The notes under the pieces: generated by a model
Databases searched by the model: none
What the model saw: the letters and a program-made list of their open reading frames with translations, nothing else
Told to the model about the DNA's origin: nothing
Position numbers and translations under genes: made by a program
Origin: Terriglobia bacterium
GTDB taxonomy: Bacteria; Acidobacteriota; Terriglobia; Versatilivoradales; Versatilivoraceae
Assembly: GCA_951813285.1 (NCBI GenBank)
Contig: OX638355.1
Span: forward strand, 4,359,136-4,423,135
Direction: 5' to 3'
Length of the DNA stretch: 64,000 nucleotides
Shown: positions 27,154 through 35,506 of the stretch, one piece after another
How positions within the stretch are numbered: the stretch's first letter is position 1
How the letters are laid out: each line of letters begins with the position of its first letter

Positions 27154-27594
27154 ATGAATACCCCGACGTCAACCGGTCACGTACACCTTTCCTATTCGCT
27201 CCTCTGCGACGACGTCCGCCTGGAAGCTGGAAACAAGCTCAGCATCATGGGGATTTTTCAGGACATCTACCTGCCTTCGCTACCCTCCACGGTGCTCCGC
27301 TTCGCCCTGCTGAATCACTGGGTGGGTCAGGGCAGTCACGAAACCCGGATACAACTGCTGTCCCCCGGCCGGGGCAAGACCCTCATGAGGACCAGCCCCT
27401 CCAGGTTCTCCCTGGATCCGCGGAGCTTCGCCGACAACGTGACCCTCTTCAACAACCTGGGCTTCTCGGAATACGGAACCCATATTCTGCAGGTCTACCT
27501 CGACGGCTTCATGGTGAAGGAACTGCCTCTGAACGTTCTGAAGCCCCCGACCTCCAGCCAGAATCCCCCGACCCCCAACTCGAGGGTCAACTAA
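27154..27594 (+). CDS. DUF6941-like protein
   Basis: About 146 residues from the ATG at 27154 (a TTG at 27124 is the longer option). The start HVHLSYSLLCDDVRLEAGNKLSIMGIFQDI matches a family common in Acidobacteriota, Firmicutes and Actinobacteria and usually written xxSYFLVCDxVRLExGGKxSLIGVFD. Beta-rich, no signal peptide, and a Pro-rich tail (KPPTSSQNPPTPNS). Function unknown. Confidence 0.65.
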   Translation: MNTPTSTGHVHLSYSLLCDDVRLEAGNKLSIMGIFQDIYLPSLPSTVLRFALLNHWVGQGSHETRIQLLSPGRGKTLMRTSPSRFSLDPRSFADNVTLFNNLGFSEYGTHILQVYLDGFMVKELPLNVLKPPTSSQNPPTPNSRVN

Positions 27595-27604
27595 CCCCGA
27601 ATCC

Positions 27605-27810
27605 CGTTGCCTACGGTTCACCTGTCTGAAACAAAGGAATAAAGACAAAAGAAAAAGAGGAATCCACGAAGGGCCACGAAGAACGACGAAGGGACACTAA
27701 GGCGTTGAGGTGAACCGCGACGGGGTGCCAAGGTCGCGAAGGGATGGTCGATTTCTGATTGTTTCACTCTCGGATGATCCACACACCAGAGCGGGGGCCG
27801 GACTTACCTG
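27605..27810 (-). repeat. Composite intergenic element, family C, long copy
   Basis: Read on the minus strand: ATCC..CGAGAGTGAAACAATCAGAAATCGACC, then CTTCGCGACCTTGGCACCCC, CGTCGCGGTTCACCTCAACGC, the four-unit 10-bp block, and a T-rich tail CTCTTTTTCTTTTG followed by CTTT. The same order in plus orientation is at 45283-45985. Quoted pieces are short; the rest can be read by position. Confidence 0.75.
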
Positions 27811-27967
27811 AGAATATGCTGCTTTAGCCGGCTTCCTTGAGAGCGGCGAAGCCGCGGCAGCACTTAGCCGTGGGCGTCAGCCCATGGGAAACGTCGCCTA
27901 TGGGTGTCGAGCCGCGTAGGCGGCGGCAGCAAATGCCGGTGAGCCCAAGTGAAGCACAAGCCGACGC

Positions 27968-28062
27968 AAGGATGAGCCTTTTGCAATATTCGGCAGCGTG
28001 ACCTTTGCCGGGGATGGCCACAAGAAGCACAAAAACACAAAAAGAGCAGAACGCTGAAAGCC
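27968..28062 (-). repeat. Dispersed repeat family D, long copy
   Basis: On the minus strand it reads CAGGCTTTCAGCGTTCTGCT, then three TTTTTGTG-type units, GGCCATCCCCGGCAAAGG, TCACGCTGCCGAATATTGC and AAAAGGCTC. The copy at 45157-45245 has one 10-base unit fewer, consistent with unit-wise change in number. Confidence 0.75.
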
Positions 28063-28337
28063 TGAAAAACGTTGAATCCCGAAACTGTCGCACAAGTTCC
28101 GCGCTATCTGCCTACATTCGGTCAACCAGTCGCCATGGGGATCAACTTCGGATTGCCAAGACTCGGAATCACGAAATTCGTTTTGTGACTTTTGGCGAAC
28201 CCTGCAAAGGCCGGTTTGGTGCACTGTTCGAGGGAATGCCCTTGGATCGCAGGCTGCTTGCACGAATAAGGTTGCGGGCGGGACGCCCGCGCTCCCGGGT
28301 GGGCTTCCTCCCATGACGTCGTCGAACCAAAGGAGGT

Positions 28338-28422
28338 CTATCCCTCTTCGTGTCTATTCGTGTTCATTGGTGGTTCGTCTTCTTTTAATAATCCTGTGCA
28401 TCCTGTGCATCCATGTTCAATT
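28338..28422 (+). repeat. Dispersed repeats A and B in tandem
   Basis: CTTCGTGTCTA TTCGTGTTCA TTGGTGGTTCG (family A) followed 15 bases on by ATCCTGTGC ATCCTGTGC ATCCATGTT (family B). The two families are separate at other sites (11278 and 21833). Confidence 0.7.
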
Positions 28423-28529
28423 AGTAGGAAACCGGTTTAGCACGACATGGCCCTTGTTCACGACAGGCCATAAAGATTCGTTGTTTCACTCTCGTATGAT
28501 CCGCCCGGCACGGCGGGGGGCGGACTTGT

Positions 28530-28557
28530 TTGAAATGGCCGCTGCTTCCGATATACT
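28530..28557 (+). promoter_or_regulatory. Putative sigma70 promoter of sucCD
   Basis: TTGAAA (28530-28535), 16-bp spacer, TATACT (28552-28557), 60 bases before sucC. The same two hexamers, 17 bp apart, stand before the tRNA-Phe gene. Confidence 0.6.
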
Positions 28558-28617
28558 TGGGCGCTTCCGAGGGCGGCTCGGCAATCCCGTCCGACACCGG
28601 TCCCAGGACGTTCCACC

Positions 28618-29787
28618 ATGAAGATTCACGAGTTTCAGGCCAAGGCGATCCTTAGCGACCACGGAGTCCCCGTGCCCCGGGGCAAGGTCGCCGACAGCAA
28701 GGAGAAAGCCCGGGAAATCGCCAGCGACCTGGGCGGACTGGTGGTGGTCAAGGCTCAGATCCACGCCGGTGGACGCGGGAAAGGAGGAGGGGTCCGTCTG
28801 GCTCGCTCTCCGGAAGAGGCCCAGGAGGTCGCCGATTCGATACTGGGAATGCAACTGGTCACTCATCAAACCGGACCCGAGGGGCAATCCGTAAAGCGGG
28901 TTCTGGTCGAGGAGGGCCTCAAGATCCAACGGGAGTTTTACCTCGGGATCGCCATCGACCGGGATGCCGGCAAAGTGGTGGTCATGGCGAGCCGGGAAGG
29001 TGGAGTCGAAATTGAAAAGGTGGCGGCTGAAACGCCCGATCTGATCCTCAAGGAACCGGTGGAGCCGGGACTGGGGCTGACCCCCTTCCAAGCCCGAAAG
29101 CTGGCGTTTGGGCTGGACCTCCCAGCCAGGCTGGTCCCCGATGCCGTCCGGTTCATGCTCGCTCTGTACCGGGCATTCCAGGACACCGACGCCTCGCTGG
29201 CCGAGGTCAATCCCCTGCTCCTGACTGAAGACGGCCGTCTCTATGCCCTGGATGCCAAGATCAACTTCGACGACAATGCGCTCTACCGGCATCCCCATGT
29301 CCGGCATCTGCGCGACACCGACGAAGAAGACCCCTCGGAAATTGAAGCCGGCAAGCATGGGCTGAACTACATCAAGTTGGATGGCAACGTGGGCTGCATG
29401 GTCAATGGGGCCGGGCTGGCCATGGCCACCATGGACATCATCAAGTTGGCCGGGGGATCTCCCGCCAACTTCCTGGATGTCGGTGGGGGAGCCACCGCCG
29501 AACAGGTCCGGAACGCTTTCGGCATCATCCTCTCGGATGCCAACGTCAAGGCCGTTCTGATCAATATCTTCGGCGGCATCATGCGGTGCGACATCGTGGC
29601 CCGGGGTGTGGTAGAAGCCGCCAAGGCCATGCAGTTGGAGGTTCCCATCGTGGTCCGGCTGGAAGGCACCAACCTGGAACAGGGCCGGGAAATCCTCGAG
29701 GCGTCCGGTCTCAGCCTGACGGTGGCCTCGGGAATGCAGGATGCAGCCGAGAAGGTGGTTCGGCTGGCATCGAGGTCAATGGCGTGA
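28618..29787 (+). CDS. sucC: Succinyl-CoA ligase beta subunit
   Basis: A 389-residue ATP-grasp subunit that binds the nucleotide and succinate. The start [12 protein letters not shown] and [17 protein letters not shown] are typical, as are [18 protein letters not shown] and [14 protein letters not shown]. It forms ATP (or GTP) from succinyl-CoA in the TCA cycle. The TGA overlaps the GTG start of sucD. Confidence 0.97.
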   Translation: MKIHEFQAKAILSDHGVPVPRGKVADSKEKAREIASDLGGLVVVKAQIHAGGRGKGGGVRLARSPEEAQEVADSILGMQLVTHQTGPEGQSVKRVLVEEGLKIQREFYLGIAIDRDAGKVVVMASREGGVEIEKVAAETPDLILKEPVEPGLGLTPFQARKLAFGLDLPARLVPDAVRFMLALYRAFQDTDASLAEVNPLLLTEDGRLYALDAKINFDDNALYRHPHVRHLRDTDEEDPSEIEAGKHGLNYIKLDGNVGCMVNGAGLAMATMDIIKLAGGSPANFLDVGGGATAEQVRNAFGIILSDANVKAVLINIFGGIMRCDIVARGVVEAAKAMQLEVPIVVRLEGTNLEQGREILEASGLSLTVASGMQDAAEKVVRLASRSMA

Positions 29788-30665
29788 GCATCCTGGTCGA
29801 CCAAGACACAAGGCTGATCGTGCAGGGGCTCACCGGGCGCGAAGGCACCTTCCATACCCTCCAGTGCGTCCGGTACGGGACCCGTGTCGTTGCCGGGGTC
29901 ACCCCCGGCAAGGGCGGAACTGTTCATGAAGGGATCCCCGTTTTCAACGGCATGGCGCAGGCCTGCCGGGAGGCCGGCGGCAATGCCTCGGCGATCTTCG
30001 TCCCGCCGGCCGTGGCGGCCGACGCCATCATGGAGGCGGTGGATGCCGGGGTCGACCTGGTGGTGTGCATCACCGAAGGGATCCCTACCCTCGACATGAT
30101 CAAGGTCCGGCGGTTCATGGCCGGAAAGAAATCCCGACTGATCGGACCCAACTGCCCGGGAATCATTTCGCCGGGCAAATGCAAGATCGGGATCATGCCC
30201 GGGGCCATCCATCGGGAAGGCCCGGTCGGGGTGATCTCCCGAAGCGGAACCCTGACCTACGAAGCCGTGCAGCAGTTGAGTTCCCGAGGCATCGGTCAAT
30301 CGACCTGTATCGGCATCGGGGGGGATCCGATCATCGGCACCTCCTTCGTGGATGCCCTCCGCCTCTTCAAGGAAGATCCGGGGACGGAAGCCATCGTCCT
30401 GATCGGAGAGATCGGAGGCACAGCCGAGGAAGCGGCCGCACGTTACGTGCGTTCCCATCTTTCGAAGCCGGTGGTGGGCTTCATCGCGGGTCAGACGGCT
30501 CCTCCCGGAAGGCGCATGGGACATGCGGGGGCCATCATCAGTGGGGGCCAGGGCACAGCGGAGGAGAAAATCCGCCTGATGGAGGAATGCGGACTCCAGG
30601 TGGCCCGGAGTCCCGCCGACATCGGCGAAACGACCGCCCGGATTCTGCCGGGGTCGTCTTCTTGA
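29784..30665 (+). CDS. sucD: Succinyl-CoA ligase alpha subunit
   Basis: A 293-residue subunit beginning [20 protein letters not shown] after a GTG start at 29784 that overlaps the sucC stop (GTGA). It binds CoA; the phosphorylated histidine is H247 in [19 protein letters not shown] and [11 protein letters not shown] are standard. An ATG start is not available in the conserved region, so the GTG is well supported. Confidence 0.97.
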   Translation: MSILVDQDTRLIVQGLTGREGTFHTLQCVRYGTRVVAGVTPGKGGTVHEGIPVFNGMAQACREAGGNASAIFVPPAVAADAIMEAVDAGVDLVVCITEGIPTLDMIKVRRFMAGKKSRLIGPNCPGIISPGKCKIGIMPGAIHREGPVGVISRSGTLTYEAVQQLSSRGIGQSTCIGIGGDPIIGTSFVDALRLFKEDPGTEAIVLIGEIGGTAEEAAARYVRSHLSKPVVGFIAGQTAPPGRRMGHAGAIISGGQGTAEEKIRLMEECGLQVARSPADIGETTARILPGSSS

Positions 30666-30761
30666 GCAGTCAACCCTGCCTCCGGCCTGGTCCGCCCACG
30701 CCTTTGCAGTGGCCGTAACGGAAGGGCCCGCAATTTTTTAATCGCTAATGGAGGCTTTCCG

Positions 30762-31184
30762 TTGAGTCCGCAACGCACTCTGTCAATCATCAAACCGGAC
30801 GGCGTGGCCCAAGGCAACGTCGGGGATATCCTGAAACGGTTCGAGGAGAAGGAATTCCAAATCAAAGCCCTCAAAATGCTGCTCTTGAGTCCACAGCAAG
30901 CCGCAGGTTTCTACGCCGTTCACCGGGAACGAAGCTTCTTTCCGGACCTGGTCCGCTACATGAGCTCAGGGACCGTGGTAGTGGTGGTGCTGGAAGCGCC
31001 CGAGGTGGTGGCCCGCCTGCGGGAACTGATGGGCGCCACTGACCCCAAACAGGCCGCGGAAGGAACCCTGCGCAGGCTCTATGCCACCTCCATCGAAAAG
31101 AACGTCGTCCACGGCTCCGACAGCCGCGAGAGTGCCCGAAAAGAGATCCACTACTTCTTCAGCGACTCGGAGTTGCCGGAGTAG
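30762..31184 (+). CDS. ndk: Nucleoside diphosphate kinase
   Basis: A 140-residue kinase that transfers phosphate between NTPs and NDPs. It starts SPQRTLSIIKPDGV; the phosphorylated histidine H117 is in NVVHGSDS. The TTG start at 30762 is supported by ATGGAGG seven bases before it and by lack of a nearby ATG. Position after sucCD links it to the GTP/ATP made by succinyl-CoA ligase. Confidence 0.97.
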   Translation: MSPQRTLSIIKPDGVAQGNVGDILKRFEEKEFQIKALKMLLLSPQQAAGFYAVHRERSFFPDLVRYMSSGTVVVVVLEAPEVVARLRELMGATDPKQAAEGTLRRLYATSIEKNVVHGSDSRESARKEIHYFFSDSELPE

Positions 31185-31202
31185 TCGGGTAGGACGGTTT
31201 AC

Positions 31203-31415
31203 ATGGCCAAGGTCTTCATTGTCCTGGGACTGGTTTTCCTTGCGGTGGGCCTGATATTGAATTTTGCCGGCCATTTGTCATTTTTCAGGTTGGGCCGGCT
31301 TCCGGGAGACCTGATCTTCAAGCGAGACAACATGACCTTCTTTCTCCCGGTGACCACCTCCATCGTGCTCAGCATTCTCCTGACCCTGGTCCTGTCCCTC
31401 TTCTTCCGGCGGTAG
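31203..31415 (+). CDS. DUF2905 family small membrane protein
   Basis: A 70-residue protein with two hydrophobic segments (about 3-21 and 47-67) and the family signature GRLPGDLIFKRDN between them. DUF2905 proteins are widespread and uncharacterised. ATG start at 31203, 18 bases after ndk. Confidence 0.9.
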   Translation: MAKVFIVLGLVFLAVGLILNFAGHLSFFRLGRLPGDLIFKRDNMTFFLPVTTSIVLSILLTLVLSLFFRR

Positions 31416-31454
31416 CTCCCGGTTTCCCCGCCTGCCCTGGAGGCCCCAGAACCC

Positions 31455-32837
31455 ATGCATCCCTTTCCGTCTCCACGAATCTACGGGGTCTGGGAAATCA
31501 CGGCCGAGGTGAAATCTTTCCTGGAGGGAGAATTCCAGGGTGTGCTGGTGGAGGGGGAGATCTCCAACTGGACGATCTCCAATGCCGGACATATCTACTT
31601 CGCACTGAAAGACGCTCGAGCCCAGTTGAAATGCGTGTGCTTCCGCAGCAAAGCCCGCCGGCTTCGCCATCGATTCGAAGACGGCAACCAGGTTCTGGTG
31701 CGAGGAAGCCTGGGGGTCTATGAGCTCCGCGGCGAGTATTCCCTCTATGCCGAATCCATCGAACCCAGAGGGATCGGCGCCCTACAGATTGCTTTCGACC
31801 GACTGAAAGCCAAGCTCGAGGCCGAGGGCCTGTTTGAGGAAGCCCGCAAGAAACCCCTGCCCCTCCTCCCTCGAACCGTCGGGATCGTGACCTCACCGAC
31901 CGGAGCTGCGATTCACGACATCCTGCGGACCCTGAGCCGCAGCCGCCAGCCGATCCCTGCGCTGCTGTTTCCGGCCAAGGTCCAGGGCGAGGGAGCCGCC
32001 GAGGAAATTGCCGCCGGCATCCGGACCCTCAACGACATTCCCGAGGTCGACCTCATCATTGTCGGGCGCGGCGGAGGATCGATGGAAGACCTGTGGGCCT
32101 TCAACCAGGAGCCGGTCGCCAGGGCCATCTCCGCCTCCCGGGTTCCCGTAATCTCGGCGGTGGGTCACCAGGTCGACTTTACGATTTCCGATTTCGTTGC
32201 CGACCTTCGGGCCTCGACTCCGACCAGCGCGGCCGAAATGGTGACCGCCACCCGCGAAGAATTGACCACCCGGTTGAGCCATTTGGAGGGTCGGCTGCAG
32301 CGCACCCTGCAGCTCCGTCTCAGTCGATTGCGCAACCGGGTGCTGGAGTTGTCGGCCAACCGCGCCTTCGAGTCGGCTCAGGGCCGCATACGTTCGCAGC
32401 GCCAGTGGTTGGACGAGATGGGCTTCCGTCTCAGCGGGTGGCCTCGGAACACCCTGGGAGCTCGGAGGGACACCTGGCGCCTGACGGCCGAGCGTCTGGA
32501 ACGCGTCAATTTGCACCACCTGGTCGACCAAAGAGGGATAGCCCTGAACCTGCTCTCGGAGCGGGCCGGCGCCCAGATCCGCTTCTCCCTCCAGGCTCTT
32601 CAGGCCCGACTCTCGGCGCAAGCCGGGGAGCTGCGCAGCCTGAGCCCGGCGGCCGTGCTGAACCGGGGTTATTCCATCTGCCGGGACGCCGACGGGTCCA
32701 TCCTCAGAGAGGCGGCCTGGCTGCAAGCCGGAGATCCGTTCTCCGTTACTCTTTCCAAAGGGAATATCGACGCACGGGCCGAGCGCATCGAGACGTCCCG
32801 GAACTTCGGCAAGACGGCCGAGCAGGACGAGCCATGA
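31455..32837 (+). CDS. xseA: Exodeoxyribonuclease VII large subunit
   Basis: A 460-residue subunit of the bidirectional single-strand exonuclease. An N-terminal OB fold (VEGEISNWTISNAGHIYFALKD) precedes the nuclease core with GIVTSPTGAAIHDILRTL, VGRGGGSMEDLWAFN and ISAVGHQVDFTI. The C-terminal coiled-coil region binds XseB. Its stop overlaps the start of xseB by four bases (ATGA). Confidence 0.96.
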   Translation: MHPFPSPRIYGVWEITAEVKSFLEGEFQGVLVEGEISNWTISNAGHIYFALKDARAQLKCVCFRSKARRLRHRFEDGNQVLVRGSLGVYELRGEYSLYAESIEPRGIGALQIAFDRLKAKLEAEGLFEEARKKPLPLLPRTVGIVTSPTGAAIHDILRTLSRSRQPIPALLFPAKVQGEGAAEEIAAGIRTLNDIPEVDLIIVGRGGGSMEDLWAFNQEPVARAISASRVPVISAVGHQVDFTISDFVADLRASTPTSAAEMVTATREELTTRLSHLEGRLQRTLQLRLSRLRNRVLELSANRAFESAQGRIRSQRQWLDEMGFRLSGWPRNTLGARRDTWRLTAERLERVNLHHLVDQRGIALNLLSERAGAQIRFSLQALQARLSAQAGELRSLSPAAVLNRGYSICRDADGSILREAAWLQAGDPFSVTLSKGNIDARAERIETSRNFGKTAEQDEP

Positions 32838-33070
32838 CACAATACAAAGACTTTGAATCAGCCATGAAACGGCTTGAGGAAATCGTCAAGATCCTCGAGA
32901 GCGGAGAACTGCCGCTGGCATCCCTCCTGGAGATGTACGAGGAGGGCGTGAAGCTACAGAATTTCTGCCAGGCGAAGCTTGACGAAGCCGAACGCAAGGT
33001 CGAAATCCTGATCCGCAAGAGCGAAGGGGGCCTGGAGCGAGAACCCTTTTCCGGCGAGACGCAGGACTAA
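32834..33070 (+). CDS. xseB: Exodeoxyribonuclease VII small subunit
   Basis: A 78-residue helical subunit with the FESAMKRLEEIVKILESGELPL start and the EMYEEGVKL...KLDEAERKVEIL pattern. It binds the C-terminal helices of XseA. Six bases before tlyA. Confidence 0.95.
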   Translation: MTQYKDFESAMKRLEEIVKILESGELPLASLLEMYEEGVKLQNFCQAKLDEAERKVEILIRKSEGGLEREPFSGETQD

Positions 33071-33076
33071 CCCAAG

Positions 33077-33823
33077 ATGAAGGAACGGATCGACAAGCTG
33101 CTGCTGGCCCGCGGCTTGGCCCAAAGCCGTCACCAAGCCCAGGCCCTGATCCTGACGGGCTCCGTATTGGCTGACGAGCAACGGATCGACAAGCCCGGGG
33201 CCAGGGTGGATCTGCAATCCAGGCTTCGCCTCAAATCCGAGGCCAGGGTCTACGTCTCCCGCGGAGGCCACAAGCTGGAGCATGCTTTGCGGCATTTTTC
33301 GATCGAGCTCGAGGGAACGGTCTGCCTGGATATCGGGGCCTCTACCGGCGGGTTTACCGATTGCCTGCTCCGGCAGGGAGCCTGCAGGGTCCATGCGGTT
33401 GACGTCGGGCACAATCAGCTGGACTGGAAGTTGCGAAAAGATGGCCGGGTCCGCTGCCAGGAGGGACTCAATGCCCGCTACCTGAAATTTGAAAACATAG
33501 GCGAAACCGTTGACCTGATCACTCTGGACCTGTCCTTCATCTCGCTCTGCCTGGTTCTGCCGGTGCTCGATGTTTTCCAAGAGTCCGAAACCCGGATCCT
33601 CTGCCTGGTCAAGCCACAGTTCGAGCTGGGCAAGGGTCAGGTCGAGAAGGGAGGGGTTGTGAGGGACCCCCAAAAGCACCGCCTGGCCGTTGACAAGGTC
33701 AGCGCCTGCGCCGGGGATCTGGGGTATCGACTCCTGGGAACGGTTCCCTCCCCGATCCTGGGGGCCGAGGGAAACCGAGAGTTCTTTCTGCTATTGGGAT
33801 CAATCACACCGGTGACTTATTGA
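33077..33823 (+). CDS. tlyA: TlyA-type rRNA 2'-O-methyltransferase / hemolysin A family
   Basis: A 248-residue protein of an N-terminal S4 RNA-binding domain (MKERIDKLLLARGLAQSR) and an FtsJ-like methyltransferase domain: LDIGASTGGFTDCLL for SAM, with the K-D-K-E elements at SRGGHKLEH, TLDLSFISL, CLVKPQFELG and NREFFLLL. TlyA methylates 16S C1409 and 23S C1920 in mycobacteria; here the sites are inferred. Grouped with xseAB as in many genomes. Confidence 0.92.
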   Translation: MKERIDKLLLARGLAQSRHQAQALILTGSVLADEQRIDKPGARVDLQSRLRLKSEARVYVSRGGHKLEHALRHFSIELEGTVCLDIGASTGGFTDCLLRQGACRVHAVDVGHNQLDWKLRKDGRVRCQEGLNARYLKFENIGETVDLITLDLSFISLCLVLPVLDVFQESETRILCLVKPQFELGKGQVEKGGVVRDPQKHRLAVDKVSACAGDLGYRLLGTVPSPILGAEGNREFFLLLGSITPVTY

Positions 33824-33849
33824 AGCCGGCCATCCGGCTCGCATATAAT
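33820..33849 (+). promoter_or_regulatory. Putative sigma70 promoter of guaA
   Basis: TTGAAG (33820-33825), 18-bp spacer, TATAAT (33844-33849), 29 bases before the guaA start. The first box overlaps the tlyA stop codon. Confidence 0.6.
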
Positions 33850-33877
33850 CCGACCGTCTCCCCCGGGAACTTCCGCA

Positions 33878-35419
33878 ATGCCCCCTTCCCACGATTGTGT
33901 TCTCATTCTGGACTTCGGCTCGCAATACACTCAACTCATCGCCCGCCGGGTTCGGGAAGCCAACGTTTACTGCGAAATCGTTCCCTTCGATGTGCCGCTG
34001 GAGCGGATCCGGCAGCGCCGGCCCAAGGGCGTCATCCTGTCCGGGGGACCCGATTCGGTCTACGGAGAACAGGCTCCCCGCACCGGCGCTGAACTTTGGA
34101 AGCTGACCACTCCCATCCTGGGGATCTGTTACGGATTCCAGCTCCTGGCGGTAGAGCTGGGGGGCAAGGTCGAAGCGGCAGGCCGGCGGGAATATGGTCT
34201 GGCCGAGTTGAACCTGGAGTCCGAAAGTCCGTTGTTCCAGGGAGTCAAGACCCTATCCAACGTCTGGATGAGTCATGGCGATCACATTGTCCGGCTCCCC
34301 CCGGGATTTCGTCCGACCGGCCTTTCCGCCAATGCCCTGGCCGCGGCCGAGAGCCCCGACCGCTCCATCTTCGGTCTGCAGTTCCATCCTGAAGTAGCCC
34401 ACACCCAGGAGGGCAAGAGGATACTGGAGAATTTTCTCTTCCGGATTTGCGGGTGCCGGGGGGACTGGACACCCTCCCAATTCATCGAGGAGTCCGTCGA
34501 CCGCATTCGAAGGCAGGTAGGCCGGGGAAAAGCGATTTGCGGCCTCAGCGGCGGTGTCGACTCCACCGTGGCCGCCGTCCTGGTGGATCGGGCCATCGGC
34601 GGGAATCTGACCTGCATCTTCGTCAACAACGGTGTGCTGCGGCGGAACGAATACGCCCGGGTGCTTTCCCGGATGCAGGACCAGCTCAAGCTCCAGGTCC
34701 GGGGAGTGGACGCCGGCGATCGATTCCTGCAGCGACTGTCCGGAGTGACCGACCCCGAGCGAAAACGCAAGATCATCGGGCAGGAATTCATCGCCGTCTT
34801 CGAGCAGGAAGCCCGCCGGCTGGGCCGGGTCGACTTCCTGGTTCAAGGGACGCTCTACCCCGATGTCATCGAATCTGTCTCGGTCAAGGGCCCCTCGGCG
34901 ACCATCAAGTCCCACCACAATGTCGGAGGGTTGCCCCGGACCATGAAGTTGAAGCTGGTGGAACCCCTGCGCGATCTGTTCAAGGACGAAGTCCGCAACG
35001 TCGGCAGGCAGTTGGGCCTGACAGAGGCATTGGTCGGGCGGCAACCCTTCCCGGGGCCGGGACTGGCTGTCCGCATCCTGGGCGAGGTGACCCCATCCAG
35101 GGTAAACCTGCTTCAGGAGGCCGACGAGATCGTCGTCGGCGAGGTGAGGCGAGCCGGGCTCTACCGAGACATCTGGCAGGCCTTTGCCGTGCTGTTGCCC
35201 GTCAAGAGCGTGGGAGTCATGGGCGATGAACGCTCCTACGAGTACACCTGTGCAGTGAGGGCCGTACACTCCAGGGACGGGATGACTGCCGATTGGGTCA
35301 AGCTGCCCTATTCCGTCCTGGAGAGAATCTCGACCCGCATCGTCAACGAAGTTCAAGGAATCAACCGGGTGGTCTACGACATCAGTTCCAAACCGCCCGC
35401 TACCATAGAGTGGGAGTGA
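33878..35419 (+). CDS. guaA: GMP synthase (glutamine-hydrolysing)
   Basis: A 513-residue enzyme that aminates XMP to GMP. The class I glutamine amidotransferase domain has C84 (GICYGFQ) and the FHPEVAHT histidine/glutamate pair; the ATP pyrophosphatase domain has the P-loop SGGVDSTVA; the C-terminus ends in the conserved dimer domain PPATIEWE. Complete and of usual length. Confidence 0.97.
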   Translation: MPPSHDCVLILDFGSQYTQLIARRVREANVYCEIVPFDVPLERIRQRRPKGVILSGGPDSVYGEQAPRTGAELWKLTTPILGICYGFQLLAVELGGKVEAAGRREYGLAELNLESESPLFQGVKTLSNVWMSHGDHIVRLPPGFRPTGLSANALAAAESPDRSIFGLQFHPEVAHTQEGKRILENFLFRICGCRGDWTPSQFIEESVDRIRRQVGRGKAICGLSGGVDSTVAAVLVDRAIGGNLTCIFVNNGVLRRNEYARVLSRMQDQLKLQVRGVDAGDRFLQRLSGVTDPERKRKIIGQEFIAVFEQEARRLGRVDFLVQGTLYPDVIESVSVKGPSATIKSHHNVGGLPRTMKLKLVEPLRDLFKDEVRNVGRQLGLTEALVGRQPFPGPGLAVRILGEVTPSRVNLLQEADEIVVGEVRRAGLYRDIWQAFAVLLPVKSVGVMGDERSYEYTCAVRAVHSRDGMTADWVKLPYSVLERISTRIVNEVQGINRVVYDISSKPPATIEWE

Positions 35420-35506
35420 AGCGCAATCCATTGATCGCGCCCGTCGATTCGTGGTTTCTGCAGTCACCCAACGGGCTTCCAACACCTATTTCAACCAGAG
35501 ACGCCG

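Larger units (their letters stand above)
27595..28617. other. About 1 kb intergenic repeat-rich region before sucC
   Basis: No gene is supported. From left to right: a minus-strand composite family C element (27605-27810), a hairpin-rich stretch with the CCATGGGCTG-type motif in reverse (27840-27945), family D (27968-28062, minus), a GCGGGCGGGACGCCCGCGCT-type palindrome (28274-28293), families A and B back to back (28338-28422), a minus-strand fragment of family C (28478-28512), and the sucC promoter. Confidence 0.7.

Noticed and set aside
34253-35485. 410-codon minus-strand open frame inside guaA
   Set aside because: Shadow of guaA in the complementary phase.
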